From Pseudooceanicola lipolyticus (GTDB lineage: Bacteria; Pseudomonadota; Alphaproteobacteria; Rhodobacterales; Rhodobacteraceae), in assembly GCF_002786325.1 (NCBI RefSeq), contig NZ_PGTB01000012.1:1-64000 (forward strand): 64,000 nt of DNA, given 5' to 3'. A model generated the notes under the pieces. That model did not search any database. It worked only from the letters and a program-made list of their open reading frames with translations, and was not told where the DNA came from. Position numbers and translations under genes: made by a program. Position 1 is the stretch's first letter, and each line of letters opens with the position of its first letter. Below are positions 16,310-24,618 of the stretch, piece by piece.

Positions 16310-16824
16310 CTTCCAATCTGCATCGGCCACGCGCCACACGAGCGTTGCCGGGCGACATTCCCCGCGATCTGACCTTGGTCGAACTGACCTGGCGGGAGGG
16401 CGAAATCGAAAACTGGGTGCGGTTCGGCCGACCGGTTTGCGGACGGTATCTCGATCGCCAGACCCGGCTCCTCGGCTTTGCACCCGGCTCGATCTTCGCA
16501 TTCGTGCGATGGGCCTCCAACGCGTACGGTACCGTGGTTTCGCGTCTCGATATCGTCAGTGCGATTGGTCCTGGTGTCGCATTCCAGACTCTGCCTTTCG
16601 TCACGCCTGGCGGTGAGCTGCTCCTGCACATCCATGGGTGGCCCAAGGTCGAACGCGTGCTGCAATGCATCGACGCGGTCGAGGCGCTTGCTATCGATCC
16701 CGCGGATGTCTCGCCGGACTATTGGCGGCACCTCCACAACCGTTTGAGCGTCAGCCAGGAACCACATCCCTACACACGTCTTCAGCACAACGCCTGGCTC
16801 AAGCGGCGGAAGGTTCTGTCATGA
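16306..16824 (+). CDS. DUF2840 protein
   Basis: A 172-residue protein with ATG at 16306 behind GGAGAGAGC, overlapping the preceding gene. It matches the DUF2840 family by position and by the segments LTLVELTWREG, ENWVRFGRPV, LGFAPGSIFAFVRWASNAYGTV and LLHIHGWPKVERVL. The family is found almost exclusively between parA and traF on alphaproteobacterial conjugative elements. Function is unknown. Confidence 0.85.
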   Translation: MTSNLHRPRATRALPGDIPRDLTLVELTWREGEIENWVRFGRPVCGRYLDRQTRLLGFAPGSIFAFVRWASNAYGTVVSRLDIVSAIGPGVAFQTLPFVTPGGELLLHIHGWPKVERVLQCIDAVEALAIDPADVSPDYWRHLHNRLSVSQEPHPYTRLQHNAWLKRRKVLS

Positions 16825-17432
16825 CCGCCCGTTCTGCTCTGCTATGGACAACCACGCTGGCCGTGGCTCTTGTCGCTTTGCCACTGCGTTTTTCCTGGTT
16901 GCCGCGCGTCATCTGGAACGCGTCCGCGAGCGTACCCATAGGCCTCTATACGATGCGTCCAGTGGGGCATGTCGCGGTCGGTGATCTCGTGGCCGTCGCC
17001 CCGCTGGATCCGCTCGCGGTCTTCCTTGCAGAGCGGGGCTATCTGCCCCTCGGGGTTCTCCTCATCAAGCGTGTGCTTGCGCTCCCCGGCACAGAGGTAT
17101 GCCGGACAGGGCTGGAAATCATCGCGTACGATCTTTCCTACGGCACGGCACTTGCGCAAGACCGCCTTGGCCGGGATTTGCCGAGCTGGCAGGGCTGTCA
17201 TGTCCTCGCCGAAGGCGAAGTTTTTCTCATGAACTGGGACACGCCCGACAGCCTCGACGGACGGTATTTCGGGCCGCTCCCGCTCTCGACGATCACCGCC
17301 CAGCTCTCACCTCTCTGGACCGATGAAGAGGGCAACGGAGATTTCGAATGGCGCGCGGGCGCGCCGTTATCGCCCGCAAACCCAGCAACTGACCTTAGCA
17401 GAAAGGAACGACCCCATGCCACAGATCGGTGA
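16821..17432 (+). CDS. traF: TraF-type S26 signal peptidase
   Basis: A 203-residue membrane-anchored peptidase. A hydrophobic N-terminal helix (about 8-24) is followed by NASASVPIGLY with the likely nucleophile Ser37 and by LLIKRVLALPG with Lys83, the Ser/Lys dyad of the S26 family. GDLVAVAP and a late GEVFLMNWDTPDSLDGRYFGPL complete the fold. In RP4, TraF matures and cyclises the TrbC pilin. A TrbC gene is at 53996. The 3' end overlaps the DUF736 gene by 17 bp. Confidence 0.9.
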   Translation: MTARSALLWTTTLAVALVALPLRFSWLPRVIWNASASVPIGLYTMRPVGHVAVGDLVAVAPLDPLAVFLAERGYLPLGVLLIKRVLALPGTEVCRTGLEIIAYDLSYGTALAQDRLGRDLPSWQGCHVLAEGEVFLMNWDTPDSLDGRYFGPLPLSTITAQLSPLWTDEEGNGDFEWRAGAPLSPANPATDLSRKERPHATDR

Positions 17433-17754
17433 ATTTACCCGCAACAGCATCGGCTTTTCCGGCCGTATCAGAACCCTCACACTGGACCTTGAAGTGGCCA
17501 TCACGCCCGCCGAGGAAACGGAAACCGAGAACGCGCCGGACTACCGTCTGCATCACGGCACCGAGGAACACGCGCGCGAGATCGGCGCGGCCTGGAGCCG
17601 CACCGGCGAAAAGGCCGGCGAATACCTTTCGGTGCTGATCGACGATCCGATGCTCGCCCATCCGATCCGCGCCAATCTCTTCCAGAACGGTGCACAGAGC
17701 AAATCCTGGTCGCTGCAATGGAACCGTCCGCCCAAGCGCGACGGAAAGGACTGA
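17416..17754 (+). CDS. DUF736 protein
   Basis: A 112-residue protein, ATG at 17416 behind AAAGGAACG. The N-terminal IGEFTRNSIGFSGRIRTLTLD, a central NAPDYRLHHG and the C-terminal EYLSVLIDDPMLAHPIRANLFQ are standard DUF736 signatures. These proteins are abundant on Rhizobiales elements and appear to bind or regulate DNA, but no mechanism is established. It lies 3 bp before the lytic transglycosylase gene. Confidence 0.88.
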   Translation: MPQIGEFTRNSIGFSGRIRTLTLDLEVAITPAEETETENAPDYRLHHGTEEHAREIGAAWSRTGEKAGEYLSVLIDDPMLAHPIRANLFQNGAQSKSWSLQWNRPPKRDGKD

Positions 17755-17757
17755 ACC

Positions 17758-18495
17758 ATGCTGCGCATCCCGCAACGGCAAAGCCGGTCCGCGGCCGGGC
17801 ACCCACACGGTGCCCGCCGCATCCTTTCCTTTCTCCTTTCCGGCTTGCTGCTCTGCCTCGTGCTGCCAGAGCCCAGTCTGGCGCAGCACGCCGCGCCTGC
17901 CGGGCAGACCGAAACCACACCTTATGCCCGGCAGATCACTGCAGCCTCGCAGCGTTTCGGCATTCCCGAGCACTGGATTCGCGCCGTGATGAGCGTCGAA
18001 AGCGCGGGAAATCCGCGTGCGGTCTCCTCCGCCGGTGCCATGGGGTTGATGCAGATCATGCCGGAGACCTGGACGGGCTTGCGTCTGCGTCATCGGCTCG
18101 GAACCGATCCGTTCTCGCCGCGTGACAACGTGCTTGCCGGCACCGCCTATCTGCGCGAAATGTTCGACCGCTACGGTAACATCGCCGCGATGCTTGCGGC
18201 CTATAATGCCGGCCCCGCACGCTACGATGCCTATCTGGAGAGCGGTCGTCCGTTGCCTGCGGAAACCCGCGCCTATGTTGCGACACTGGTTCCGCTTCTT
18301 GGCGAGCGGGCCACGGTCTTGGCGGCCAGTCGGCCCGCGGACTGGCGCGATGCCGGTCTTTTCGTTGGCGGCGCAATTGCAGAAATCGTGCAAGACGATG
18401 GTAGTTCCACAGCACCGCCGCCGCGCGCCGCGCATAGCCCAGGCATTCCACGCGAGATATTCGCGCCTCGATCGGGCGGCGAGGACGTGCCATGA
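17758..18495 (+). CDS. Periplasmic lytic transglycosylase of the conjugation system
   Basis: A 245-residue protein with a long basic N-region, a hydrophobic helix (about 22-40) and a cleavage-like SLAQH site, so it is exported. The SLT domain starts near residue 58: RFGIPEHWIRAVMSVESAGNPRAVSSAGAMGLMQIMPETW contains the catalytic Glu of VESAGN; NVLAGTAYLREMFDRYGN and MLAAYNAGPARY follow. VirB1-like enzymes open peptidoglycan for assembly of the type IV secretion channel. The C-terminal 60 residues are low-complexity. Confidence 0.9.
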   Translation: MLRIPQRQSRSAAGHPHGARRILSFLLSGLLLCLVLPEPSLAQHAAPAGQTETTPYARQITAASQRFGIPEHWIRAVMSVESAGNPRAVSSAGAMGLMQIMPETWTGLRLRHRLGTDPFSPRDNVLAGTAYLREMFDRYGNIAAMLAAYNAGPARYDAYLESGRPLPAETRAYVATLVPLLGERATVLAASRPADWRDAGLFVGGAIAEIVQDDGSSTAPPPRAAHSPGIPREIFAPRSGGEDVP

Positions 18496-18742
18496 GCGTC
18501 CCCGTAGCTTGGTGTGGATTGGCGGACCTGCGGATAGCCTCGGCGAAGAGGCGGGCGGGAAAGCGGGTCGCGAAGGAAGGAGGGCAAGATAAAAGCGCCT
18601 GCCACGAACGCCGTAAGCCTCTGGTGAGGCTTGGCCTTTCCTGTGCATACGCGGTGGTCGCGGGCAAGTTGCCCGGTTTTTGTCAGCGTTTTCAACGCTT
18701 CGATATGCACAGTGGTGAATTACGCCGCCGGAGAGGGGGCTC
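18496..18742 (+). other. oriT: Candidate origin of transfer (oriT)
   Basis: This non-coding interval just upstream of the relaxase gene, where related elements carry oriT, holds a perfect inverted repeat AAGCCTC-TGGT-GAGGCTT (18615-18632). Downstream is CGGGC-AAGTT-GCCCG followed by GTTTTT (18661-18681). An inverted repeat followed by a unique stretch is the usual relaxase-recognition layout. The nick site cannot be placed from sequence alone. Confidence 0.5.
18661..18681 (+). terminator. Terminator-like hairpin upstream of the relaxase gene
   Basis: CGGGC (18661-18665) and GCCCG (18671-18675) with a 5-nt loop, then GTTTTT. It could separate the traF-transglycosylase operon from the relaxase gene, or form part of oriT. 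Confidence 0.5.
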
Positions 18743-20512
18743 GTGAGTGATTCCGAACGCGAATTCCGCATCCGCCCCGGTAAGTCTCGTTCTACCCGTG
18801 CACCGCGCAGCAAGGGTTTCGTTGGTAAGGTGCTCCGCGCCGCCCAGAAGTCCGGCCACGTAAGGCCGCATCGCAGCACCGCCGGCTCCCCCGGCGGTTC
18901 CACCTTCGGTCGCGGCCAAAGCCGCTTCGGGAGATGCAGGCTCTTCTCGCCCGCCCGCCGCGTCACCGTGACGGCCAGGATTGCGCGTCACAAGGGCCGC
19001 GCCTATCGCTCCGCACCGCTCGCCAGGCATCTGTCCTATCTCAAACGCGAAGGTGTCAGTCGGGACGGAGAGAAGGGTGTGCCTTTCGGAGCCGAGACCG
19101 ATCGGGCCGACGATTCTGGGTTCGCCAGGCGGTGCGAAGAGGATCGTCACCATTTCCGCTTCATAGTTTCTCCGGAAGACGCTGCCGAAATGCAGGATCT
19201 CAAGGCGTTCACCCGCGATCTCATGCGGCAGATGGAAGCCGATCTCGGTACGAAGCTCGACTGGCTCGCCGTCGATCACTGGAATACGAATAATCCACAT
19301 GTTCACCTGCTTGTCCGCGGCGTCGACGAGACCGGCGCCGATCTGGTGATCTCGCGCGACTATATCAGTTCGGGTTTGCGCTCGCGGGCCGAGGACCTGG
19401 TCTCACTGGAGCTTGGGCCGAAGCCGGAGCATGAAATCCGAAACGCGCTCGAACGGGAAGTCACGGCAGAACGCTGGACGCGGATCGATCGCGAGATCCG
19501 CTTTCGCGCCGACGAACTCGGCCTGATCGACCTGCGCCCCGAGGCAAAAGGACTGCGTGATCCCGAACTCCGCCGCCTGATGATCGGTCGCCTCCAGCAC
19601 CTGCGCAAACTCGGTTTGGCCTTCGAAGGCGGTCCTGGCGAATGGATGGTTGGGCTCGAGGCAGAACGTACGCTACGCGATCTCGGAACGCGGGGCGACA
19701 TCATCAAGACAATGCACAAGGCGTTCTCAGAACGGGGGCAGGATCGTGGGATCACCGACTTCGCGATCGTAGGCGACGCACCGGATGGACCGATTGTCGG
19801 GCGCTTGGTCGAGAAGGGGTTGCACAACGAACTGACGGGCGAAGCCTATGCCGTAGTCGATAGCACCGATGGCCGTGCCCATCATGTTCGGTTCCGGGGC
19901 CTCAATGCCTTCGACGATGCCCCTCCCGAAGGTGGCATTGTCGAGCTCCGCCGTTTTGGAGGCGCGGATGACGTGCGCCCGAGCCTGATACTCGCCAACC
20001 GGTCCGATCTCGATCTGCAAAGCCAGGTTTCCGCCCCGGGTGCGACCTGGCTTGATCACCGGCTGGTGGAGCGGGAGCGGATGCCACTATCGACCGGCGG
20101 GTTTGGGCGCGAGGTCCGCGATGCCTTGGAGGCAAGGGCGGAGCACCTGGTGGGAGAGGGCCTTGCGCATCGGCAGAACCAGCGTCTTGTGCTGCAGCGC
20201 AACCTGCTCGCAACACTGCGTCGTCGTGAACTTGATGCGGTGGCGGAAGGTCTCTCCTCCGAGACCGGCCTGCCGCATCGCCCTGCACAGGTTGGGGAGC
20301 ATGTTGCCGGCACCTATCGGCGGCGGCTCACGCTGTCGTCGGGCCGCTACGCGATGATCGAGGGTATCGGTCCGGATGGTGGCCACGGTTTCCAACTCGT
20401 GCCCTGGTCACGCGAGATCGAGCAGAAGCTCGGGCAGCATATCTCGGGCGTGGCAAGAAGCAGCGGTGGCATCGACTGGAGCTTCGGGCGCAAGCTCGGG
20501 CTCGGTCTCTAA
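18743..20512 (+). CDS. Conjugative relaxase, DUF3363/RlxS type
   Basis: A 589-residue relaxase with a GTG start at 18743 preceded by GGAGAGGGGG. After a basic 80-residue leader come HLSYLKREG with Tyr99 as likely nucleophile, RHHFRFIVSPEDA (metal-binding His136/His137) and HWNTNNPHVHLLVRG (His186, His188), the three-histidine motif of MOBP-like relaxases. The rest is the DUF3363 region, ending in WSREIEQKLGQHISG. It nicks oriT, stays bound to the 5' end and is delivered through VirD4 (48852). The relaxase gene is intact. The catabolic cargo begins directly after it. Confidence 0.92.
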   Translation: MSDSEREFRIRPGKSRSTRAPRSKGFVGKVLRAAQKSGHVRPHRSTAGSPGGSTFGRGQSRFGRCRLFSPARRVTVTARIARHKGRAYRSAPLARHLSYLKREGVSRDGEKGVPFGAETDRADDSGFARRCEEDRHHFRFIVSPEDAAEMQDLKAFTRDLMRQMEADLGTKLDWLAVDHWNTNNPHVHLLVRGVDETGADLVISRDYISSGLRSRAEDLVSLELGPKPEHEIRNALEREVTAERWTRIDREIRFRADELGLIDLRPEAKGLRDPELRRLMIGRLQHLRKLGLAFEGGPGEWMVGLEAERTLRDLGTRGDIIKTMHKAFSERGQDRGITDFAIVGDAPDGPIVGRLVEKGLHNELTGEAYAVVDSTDGRAHHVRFRGLNAFDDAPPEGGIVELRRFGGADDVRPSLILANRSDLDLQSQVSAPGATWLDHRLVERERMPLSTGGFGREVRDALEARAEHLVGEGLAHRQNQRLVLQRNLLATLRRRELDAVAEGLSSETGLPHRPAQVGEHVAGTYRRRLTLSSGRYAMIEGIGPDGGHGFQLVPWSREIEQKLGQHISGVARSSGGIDWSFGRKLGLGL

Positions 20513-20780
20513 AGGCTTACTGATGCGCTTTCTCTTCCCAATCAGCCTTCAGGCTGAGACTGGTTGGGCTGGAAGCGAGGGCATCCGAGTCTTGGAATTT
20601 CAGCTTGAACAGATCGGAAGCGCCGAGGGCTCCCAACGATCTTGGATTGCTTTCTGCCAATCGCTCCAATCTTGCCATTGCAAGGTTGACACCGGGCAAG
20701 CCGGACCGCGACCCCCTTGGGTTCTATGAGAGGCTACTAGATATCGAGCTGAAAATTAGAGGGTTTTTCGTTCAGAAAGA
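20513..20780. other. Junction between ICE backbone and catabolic cargo
   Basis: The interval has no convincing gene. A 60-codon minus-strand frame (20517-20699) and a plus-strand frame from 20523 both lack ribosome binding sites and family resemblance. No IS end or long repeat is seen, so how the cargo was joined is not visible. Confidence 0.4.
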
Positions 20781-20798
20781 ACCAAAGGAAAACCAAAG
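20781..20798 (+). promoter_or_regulatory. SARP-type tandem heptamer upstream of tmoA
   Basis: ACCAAAG occurs at 20781-20787 and again at 20792-20798, an exact 11-bp period with spacer GAAA. SARP/BTAD activators bind such heptamer direct repeats overlapping the -35 region, about 8 bp before the -10. A weak -10-like ACTAAC starts 8 bp after the second repeat. The identical arrangement lies upstream of the P450 operon (29194-29211). Confidence 0.7.
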
Positions 20799-21018
20799 AT
20801 TGGCCCACTAACGTGATTCCCAAGCTGCACGGAAAGTGTGGAACTTGACAGAGCGCCTAACGGGAGGAGGGGCGCAATGTTCGGTCTTGGTTGGACGTCA
20901 ACAGCTATACATTGGCGGCTTACCGGAAAGCAAGCAAATCGGCCTCCCAGAGTTTTTCCCCGACCATCGGACATGGTTGGCACGGGGATCGTCAAGGCAC
21001 CAACTGGGAGATTTGTCC

Positions 21019-22503
21019 ATGCCGAAGCTGCAACGCCACGATTACTACGACATCGCCAGGGACATGAATTGGGCTTTCACCTATGTGCCCGAGGAAGATG
21101 CTTTCCCCGAGGCCCTGTCCAAGAGTTTCGGCATCGAGAACGAAAAGTGGTGGGGTTGGGATGAGCCTTACAAGCTGACCTATCGCGAATACGTTCACAA
21201 CCAGGCCGGCAAGGACGCGGGCATCTATTCGATCCGCTCGACCATCGCTCGCTCGAACATGTACGACAATCTCGACGAAGGTTGGAAGTCGGCGGTGAAA
21301 GCTCACTACGGCGCAATACCGGTGCCGGAGTATCTGGCATCGATTGGCGAGGCGCGGATGGCGCGTTTTGGCCGGGCTGCCGCTTGGCGCAACATGGCAA
21401 GCTTCGGCACACTTGACGAATGCCGTCATGGCCAGGCGCAGATCTACTTCCCCTACTGTCTGACTGACAAGGACCCGCAGATGGACTGGGCGCACAAGAC
21501 CGTCCACACCAACGAGTGGGCCGCGATCGCTGCGCGGAGCCTCTTCGATGATATGTTTACCGCCAACGATGCGGTTTCCACGGCGATCCAGCTGACCTTC
21601 ACCTTCGAAACCGGCTTCACCAACCTCCAGTTCCTCGGCATGTCGGCCGATGCGCTGCATGTGGGCGACGTCGAGTTCGGGGCGCTGATTTCCTCGATCC
21701 AGACCGACGAGGCCCGCCATTCGCAACAGGGCGAGCCGACGCTCAAGATCATGGTCGAGAACGGCCGGAAGGAAGAGGCGCAAAAGCTGGTCGATCAGAT
21801 GTTCTGGCGGTCGTGGCGCATCTTCGGTCTGCTGACCGGGTTCTCGATGGACTACTACACGCCGCTCGAGAACCGCACCATGAGCTTCAAGGAGTTTATG
21901 ACCGAGTGGATCGTCCGCCAGTTCGTCGACCAGTTCAAGGATCTCGGCATGGATCTGCCCTGGTACTGGGAGGAGCATTTCCTGCCTGAACTCGACTGGT
22001 ATCACCATGCCCAGCACCTCGGCGTGTGGTTCTGGCGTCCGACGGTGTGGTGGAACCCCGATGCCGGTGTGTCGCCCGACGAGCGGGATTGGCTGGAAGA
22101 GAAATACCCGGGCTGGAATGACAGCTTCGGCAAATACTGGGACGTGATCACCGAGAACGTTCGGGCTGGCAGGATCGAGAAGACCTATCCCGAGACGCTG
22201 CCGATGGTGTGCAACGGCTGCCAACTGCCGGTCACCGGCACCCATGCAGGCAAGAAACCGTTCAGCCATGTGCACAACGGTCGCAAGGTGACCTTCTGCA
22301 GCGAGATGTGCCAGTGGGTCTGGCAGAGCCAGCCCGAACGCTACGACACGCATCTCAACATCATCGACCGTTTCCTAGCCGGGCATATCCAGCCGCCGAA
22401 CCTCGAAGGCGCACTGCAATATATGGGGATCACGCCCGATGTCGCGGGCAACGATGCCGACAACTACGCCTGGGCGCAGCAAATGCGTCACGCGGCGGAG
22501 TAA
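21019..22503 (+). CDS. tmoA: Toluene 4-monooxygenase-type hydroxylase, alpha subunit
   Basis: A 494-residue diiron hydroxylase subunit. The ATG at 21019 follows GGGAG; the upstream open frame does not resemble the family. All six diiron ligands occupy the positions known from T4MO: Glu104, Glu134, His137, Glu197, Glu231, His234 (motifs DECRH and DEARH). Pocket residues Ile100, Ala107, Gln141, Phe176, Phe196, Thr201 and Phe205 are also as in T4MO, but position 103, glycine in T4MO, is proline here. With TmoE and TmoB it forms the (abc)2 hydroxylase that inserts O2-derived oxygen into the ring of toluene, giving p-cresol. Substrate is inferred from family and downstream genes; benzene or phenols are alternatives. 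Confidence 0.92.
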   Translation: MPKLQRHDYYDIARDMNWAFTYVPEEDAFPEALSKSFGIENEKWWGWDEPYKLTYREYVHNQAGKDAGIYSIRSTIARSNMYDNLDEGWKSAVKAHYGAIPVPEYLASIGEARMARFGRAAAWRNMASFGTLDECRHGQAQIYFPYCLTDKDPQMDWAHKTVHTNEWAAIAARSLFDDMFTANDAVSTAIQLTFTFETGFTNLQFLGMSADALHVGDVEFGALISSIQTDEARHSQQGEPTLKIMVENGRKEEAQKLVDQMFWRSWRIFGLLTGFSMDYYTPLENRTMSFKEFMTEWIVRQFVDQFKDLGMDLPWYWEEHFLPELDWYHHAQHLGVWFWRPTVWWNPDAGVSPDERDWLEEKYPGWNDSFGKYWDVITENVRAGRIEKTYPETLPMVCNGCQLPVTGTHAGKKPFSHVHNGRKVTFCSEMCQWVWQSQPERYDTHLNIIDRFLAGHIQPPNLEGALQYMGITPDVAGNDADNYAWAQQMRHAAE

Positions 22504-22593
22504 ACCGCGAAACATAAAGACAGTCCAAGCAGGCACTCGCGTCGCCGAGCGGAGCGGTGTGTCTGCCCGGACCCTGGAGATTTGGAGGAACAC

Positions 22594-22842
22594 ATGGCGA
22601 TGATCCCTTTGATGGCGGCCTTCCGAGGCGATTTTCTGACACAGCTCGTACCTGTGGACGATGGCGACGACATGGCCGCAGTCGCCGCCAAGGTCGCTCA
22701 TCACGCCGTCGGCCTGCGCGTCAAAGAGCGCGATGCGCCGATTGCCGTCTGGTTCAATGACAAGCAACTGCCCGCCGACATGAGCTTTGCCGAGAGTGGC
22801 ATCGGCGTGATGGACTACATCGAGGCTGGCTATGTCGAATGA
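22594..22842 (+). CDS. tmoB: Aromatic monooxygenase gamma subunit
   Basis: An 82-residue ubiquitin-like subunit; ATG 22594 behind GGAGGAACAC. MAMIPLMAAFRGDFLTQLVPVDDGDDMAAVAAKVAHHAVGLRV is typical of TmoB, followed by a conserved C-terminal IEAGYVE. It is the structural gamma subunit of the hydroxylase. Length is close to T4MO TmoB. It overlaps tmoC by 11 bp. Confidence 0.9.
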   Translation: MAMIPLMAAFRGDFLTQLVPVDDGDDMAAVAAKVAHHAVGLRVKERDAPIAVWFNDKQLPADMSFAESGIGVMDYIEAGYVE

Positions 22843-23203
22843 CTTGAACTGGGTTCCAGCGACCACGCTCGACGATCTGTGGGAAGGCGACTTCGTCGAC
22901 GTCGAGATCGAGGGCGAGGTCGTAATCATTCTTCATCGTGAAGGAGGTGAGCTTCGGGCCTTTCAGGGCATGTGTCCGCACCAGGAAATCCTGTTGGCCG
23001 ACGGTGATATCGACTTTGAGGCCGGAACAATCACCTGCTCTGCACATGAATGGCAGTTCGACATGGATTGCGGCAAGGGCATCAATCCCAGCGGCTGCCG
23101 CCTGTTTCAGTACGAAGTGAAACTCGAAGGTGAAAACGTTCTGGTCGGCGTGCCGACCGACGGTCGCCTTCGCCGTCTGCGCCACGAATCTGAGGACGCC
23201 TGA
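22832..23203 (+). CDS. tmoC: Rieske ferredoxin of the monooxygenase
   Basis: A 123-residue Rieske protein. Both cluster-binding motifs are intact: CPHQ (Cys-X-His) near residue 48 and CSAH (Cys-X2-His) near residue 70. It carries electrons from TmoF to the diiron site. Typical T4MO-type length is about 112 residues; the extra residues are a charged C-terminal tail. The start lies inside tmoB, so translation is probably coupled. Confidence 0.92.
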   Translation: MSNDLNWVPATTLDDLWEGDFVDVEIEGEVVIILHREGGELRAFQGMCPHQEILLADGDIDFEAGTITCSAHEWQFDMDCGKGINPSGCRLFQYEVKLEGENVLVGVPTDGRLRRLRHESEDA

Positions 23204-23214
23204 GGAGAACCAAC

Positions 23215-23511
23215 ATGGCAGAACAACAACCAAAGAAACTTGTAGGGCCGATCATTCGCGGCATTGATGACGACATCATCGATGCGGTGATCGGCGCTGC
23301 CGAGCAAGACAATCCGGACCGCGAGATCCTCGTCGAAGATCGCTCCGGCTACGTGCGGGTGCAGGCCGAACAGGCAATGGTTCTGACCGAGAAGAGCTTG
23401 ATCGAAATGCTGGGTCGCCCATTCCGGCTCTCGGAGCTTGAGCCGAGCCTCGTCTCGTTCGCAGGCAGGCTCAATACCATGGACGACCGCTGGGAATGGG
23501 CCCTTCGTTGA
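23215..23511 (+). CDS. tmoD: Effector/coupling protein of the monooxygenase
   Basis: A 98-residue cofactorless effector. The KLVGPIIRGIDDDIIDAVIGAAEQDNPDREILVEDRSGYVRVQAE block is characteristic of TmoD/MmoB-family proteins, which dock on the hydroxylase and control O2 activation and coupling. GAGGAGAACC precedes the ATG. It sits between the ferredoxin and beta-subunit genes, as in all tmo/tbu/iso clusters. Confidence 0.92.
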   Translation: MAEQQPKKLVGPIIRGIDDDIIDAVIGAAEQDNPDREILVEDRSGYVRVQAEQAMVLTEKSLIEMLGRPFRLSELEPSLVSFAGRLNTMDDRWEWALR

Positions 23512-23545
23512 CAAGACGGCCAAGGGCCAGGGAGGAAATACAGAA

Positions 23546-24568
23546 ATGATCGCAAATTCAAAAACACGCAAACGCAAACAGCCGTGGAGCCTTTGGAACG
23601 AGAGGCGGGTGCCCTCGGAATATGAGGCCGTCACCTACAAGTTTCACAACCATTTCCGGAACGAACCGGCTCCCTTCGAACTGTCGGAGGAGTGGGGTAT
23701 CAACGTCTTCTACAAGACGAACCGTGAGGGCTCCGCATTGGTCGCGGCGGTCGAGGATTGGGAAGGCTACCGCGATACACGCGCCTATACCTACCGCCGC
23801 TATGTCGAAGATCAGAAGGACCGCGAGGTCTATTGCGACAACCTGATCGACGAATTCGAGACGCGCAACCACTATGCGAGCCTTGCCCCGGCCTGGCTGG
23901 ATTTCCTCGGAGAATTTTATCTGCCGGTCCGCTTCGCAGGCCACGCCCAGCAGATGAGTGCCGTCTATATCGGCCAGATGGCCCCCTCGGCCTTCGTCAC
24001 CAACACATTCTACTTCCAGATGGCCAACGAAATGCGCCGTGTCCAACGCCAGGCCTATCTGGCGCAGGTTCTGGCGATGGATACCGAGCGGCCGGAACTG
24101 GCGGACAGCAATCGCACCCGTGCCACATGGACTGGCGGTGCCACCTGGCAGGGCCTGCGGGAACTGATCGAGAAACAGCTTTGCGCCTATGACTTCGGCG
24201 AGGCCTTCGCATCGCGCCAACTCGTGCTGCGGCCGATCTTCGATCATCTGTTCAACACGGAGTTTGCCCGCATTGCCGAAGCCAACGACGATCGTCTTCT
24301 GACAATGCTTCACGACGATTTCCGTACCTATGACGAGGCATATGCCGTCGCAAACACTCAAGGCTTTGTCCAATATGCGGTCGAATGTGGCGATGGGAAT
24401 GCGGAGCTGCTGCGTTCGCTCGCTTCACGTTGGCAGCCATTGGGCGAGAAAGCCGCGCGTGGGATTGCTGAAGGGTTCGCGCAAGCGCAAGGAGCGGATA
24501 GCGCCGACGCAATCGTGGAGCGGACACTGGCGGCGCAGAGCGAACTGATCTCCTCCTGCGGGCTTTGA
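23546..24568 (+). CDS. tmoE: Aromatic monooxygenase beta subunit
   Basis: A 340-residue subunit; ATG 23546 is chosen for GGGAGG ten bases upstream. It has the ferritin-like fold of the beta chain but lacks the metal ligands, as expected. Recognisable segments are KQPWSLWNERRVPSEYEAVTYKF (N-terminus), WLDFLGEFYLPVRFAGHAQQM and NEMRRVQRQAYLAQVL. It dimerises with TmoA in the hydroxylase core. A strong hairpin separates it from tmoF. Confidence 0.9.
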   Translation: MIANSKTRKRKQPWSLWNERRVPSEYEAVTYKFHNHFRNEPAPFELSEEWGINVFYKTNREGSALVAAVEDWEGYRDTRAYTYRRYVEDQKDREVYCDNLIDEFETRNHYASLAPAWLDFLGEFYLPVRFAGHAQQMSAVYIGQMAPSAFVTNTFYFQMANEMRRVQRQAYLAQVLAMDTERPELADSNRTRATWTGGATWQGLRELIEKQLCAYDFGEAFASRQLVLRPIFDHLFNTEFARIAEANDDRLLTMLHDDFRTYDEAYAVANTQGFVQYAVECGDGNAELLRSLASRWQPLGEKAARGIAEGFAQAQGADSADAIVERTLAAQSELISSCGL

Positions 24569-24575
24569 GCCGCTG

Positions 24576-24598
24576 GGCCGGCGGCATCGCCGCCGGCC
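24576..24598 (+). other. Intercistronic hairpin between tmoE and tmoF
   Basis: GGCCGGCGGC (24576-24585), loop ATC, GCCGCCGGCC (24589-24598): a perfect 10-bp stem eight nt after the tmoE stop. With no T-tract, it is more likely an RNA-stability or partial-termination element, lowering reductase output relative to the hydroxylase. Confidence 0.55.
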
Positions 24599-24618
24599 GT
24601 CAAATTCAGGACACTCCG

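Noticed and set aside
18492-18746. An 84-codon plus-strand frame bridging transglycosylase and relaxase genes
   Set aside because: No family resemblance and odd composition; the interval carries inverted repeats and is where oriT is expected.
20517-20699. A 60-codon minus-strand frame after the relaxase gene
   Set aside because: No ribosome binding site or known family; may be a decayed remnant but cannot be supported.
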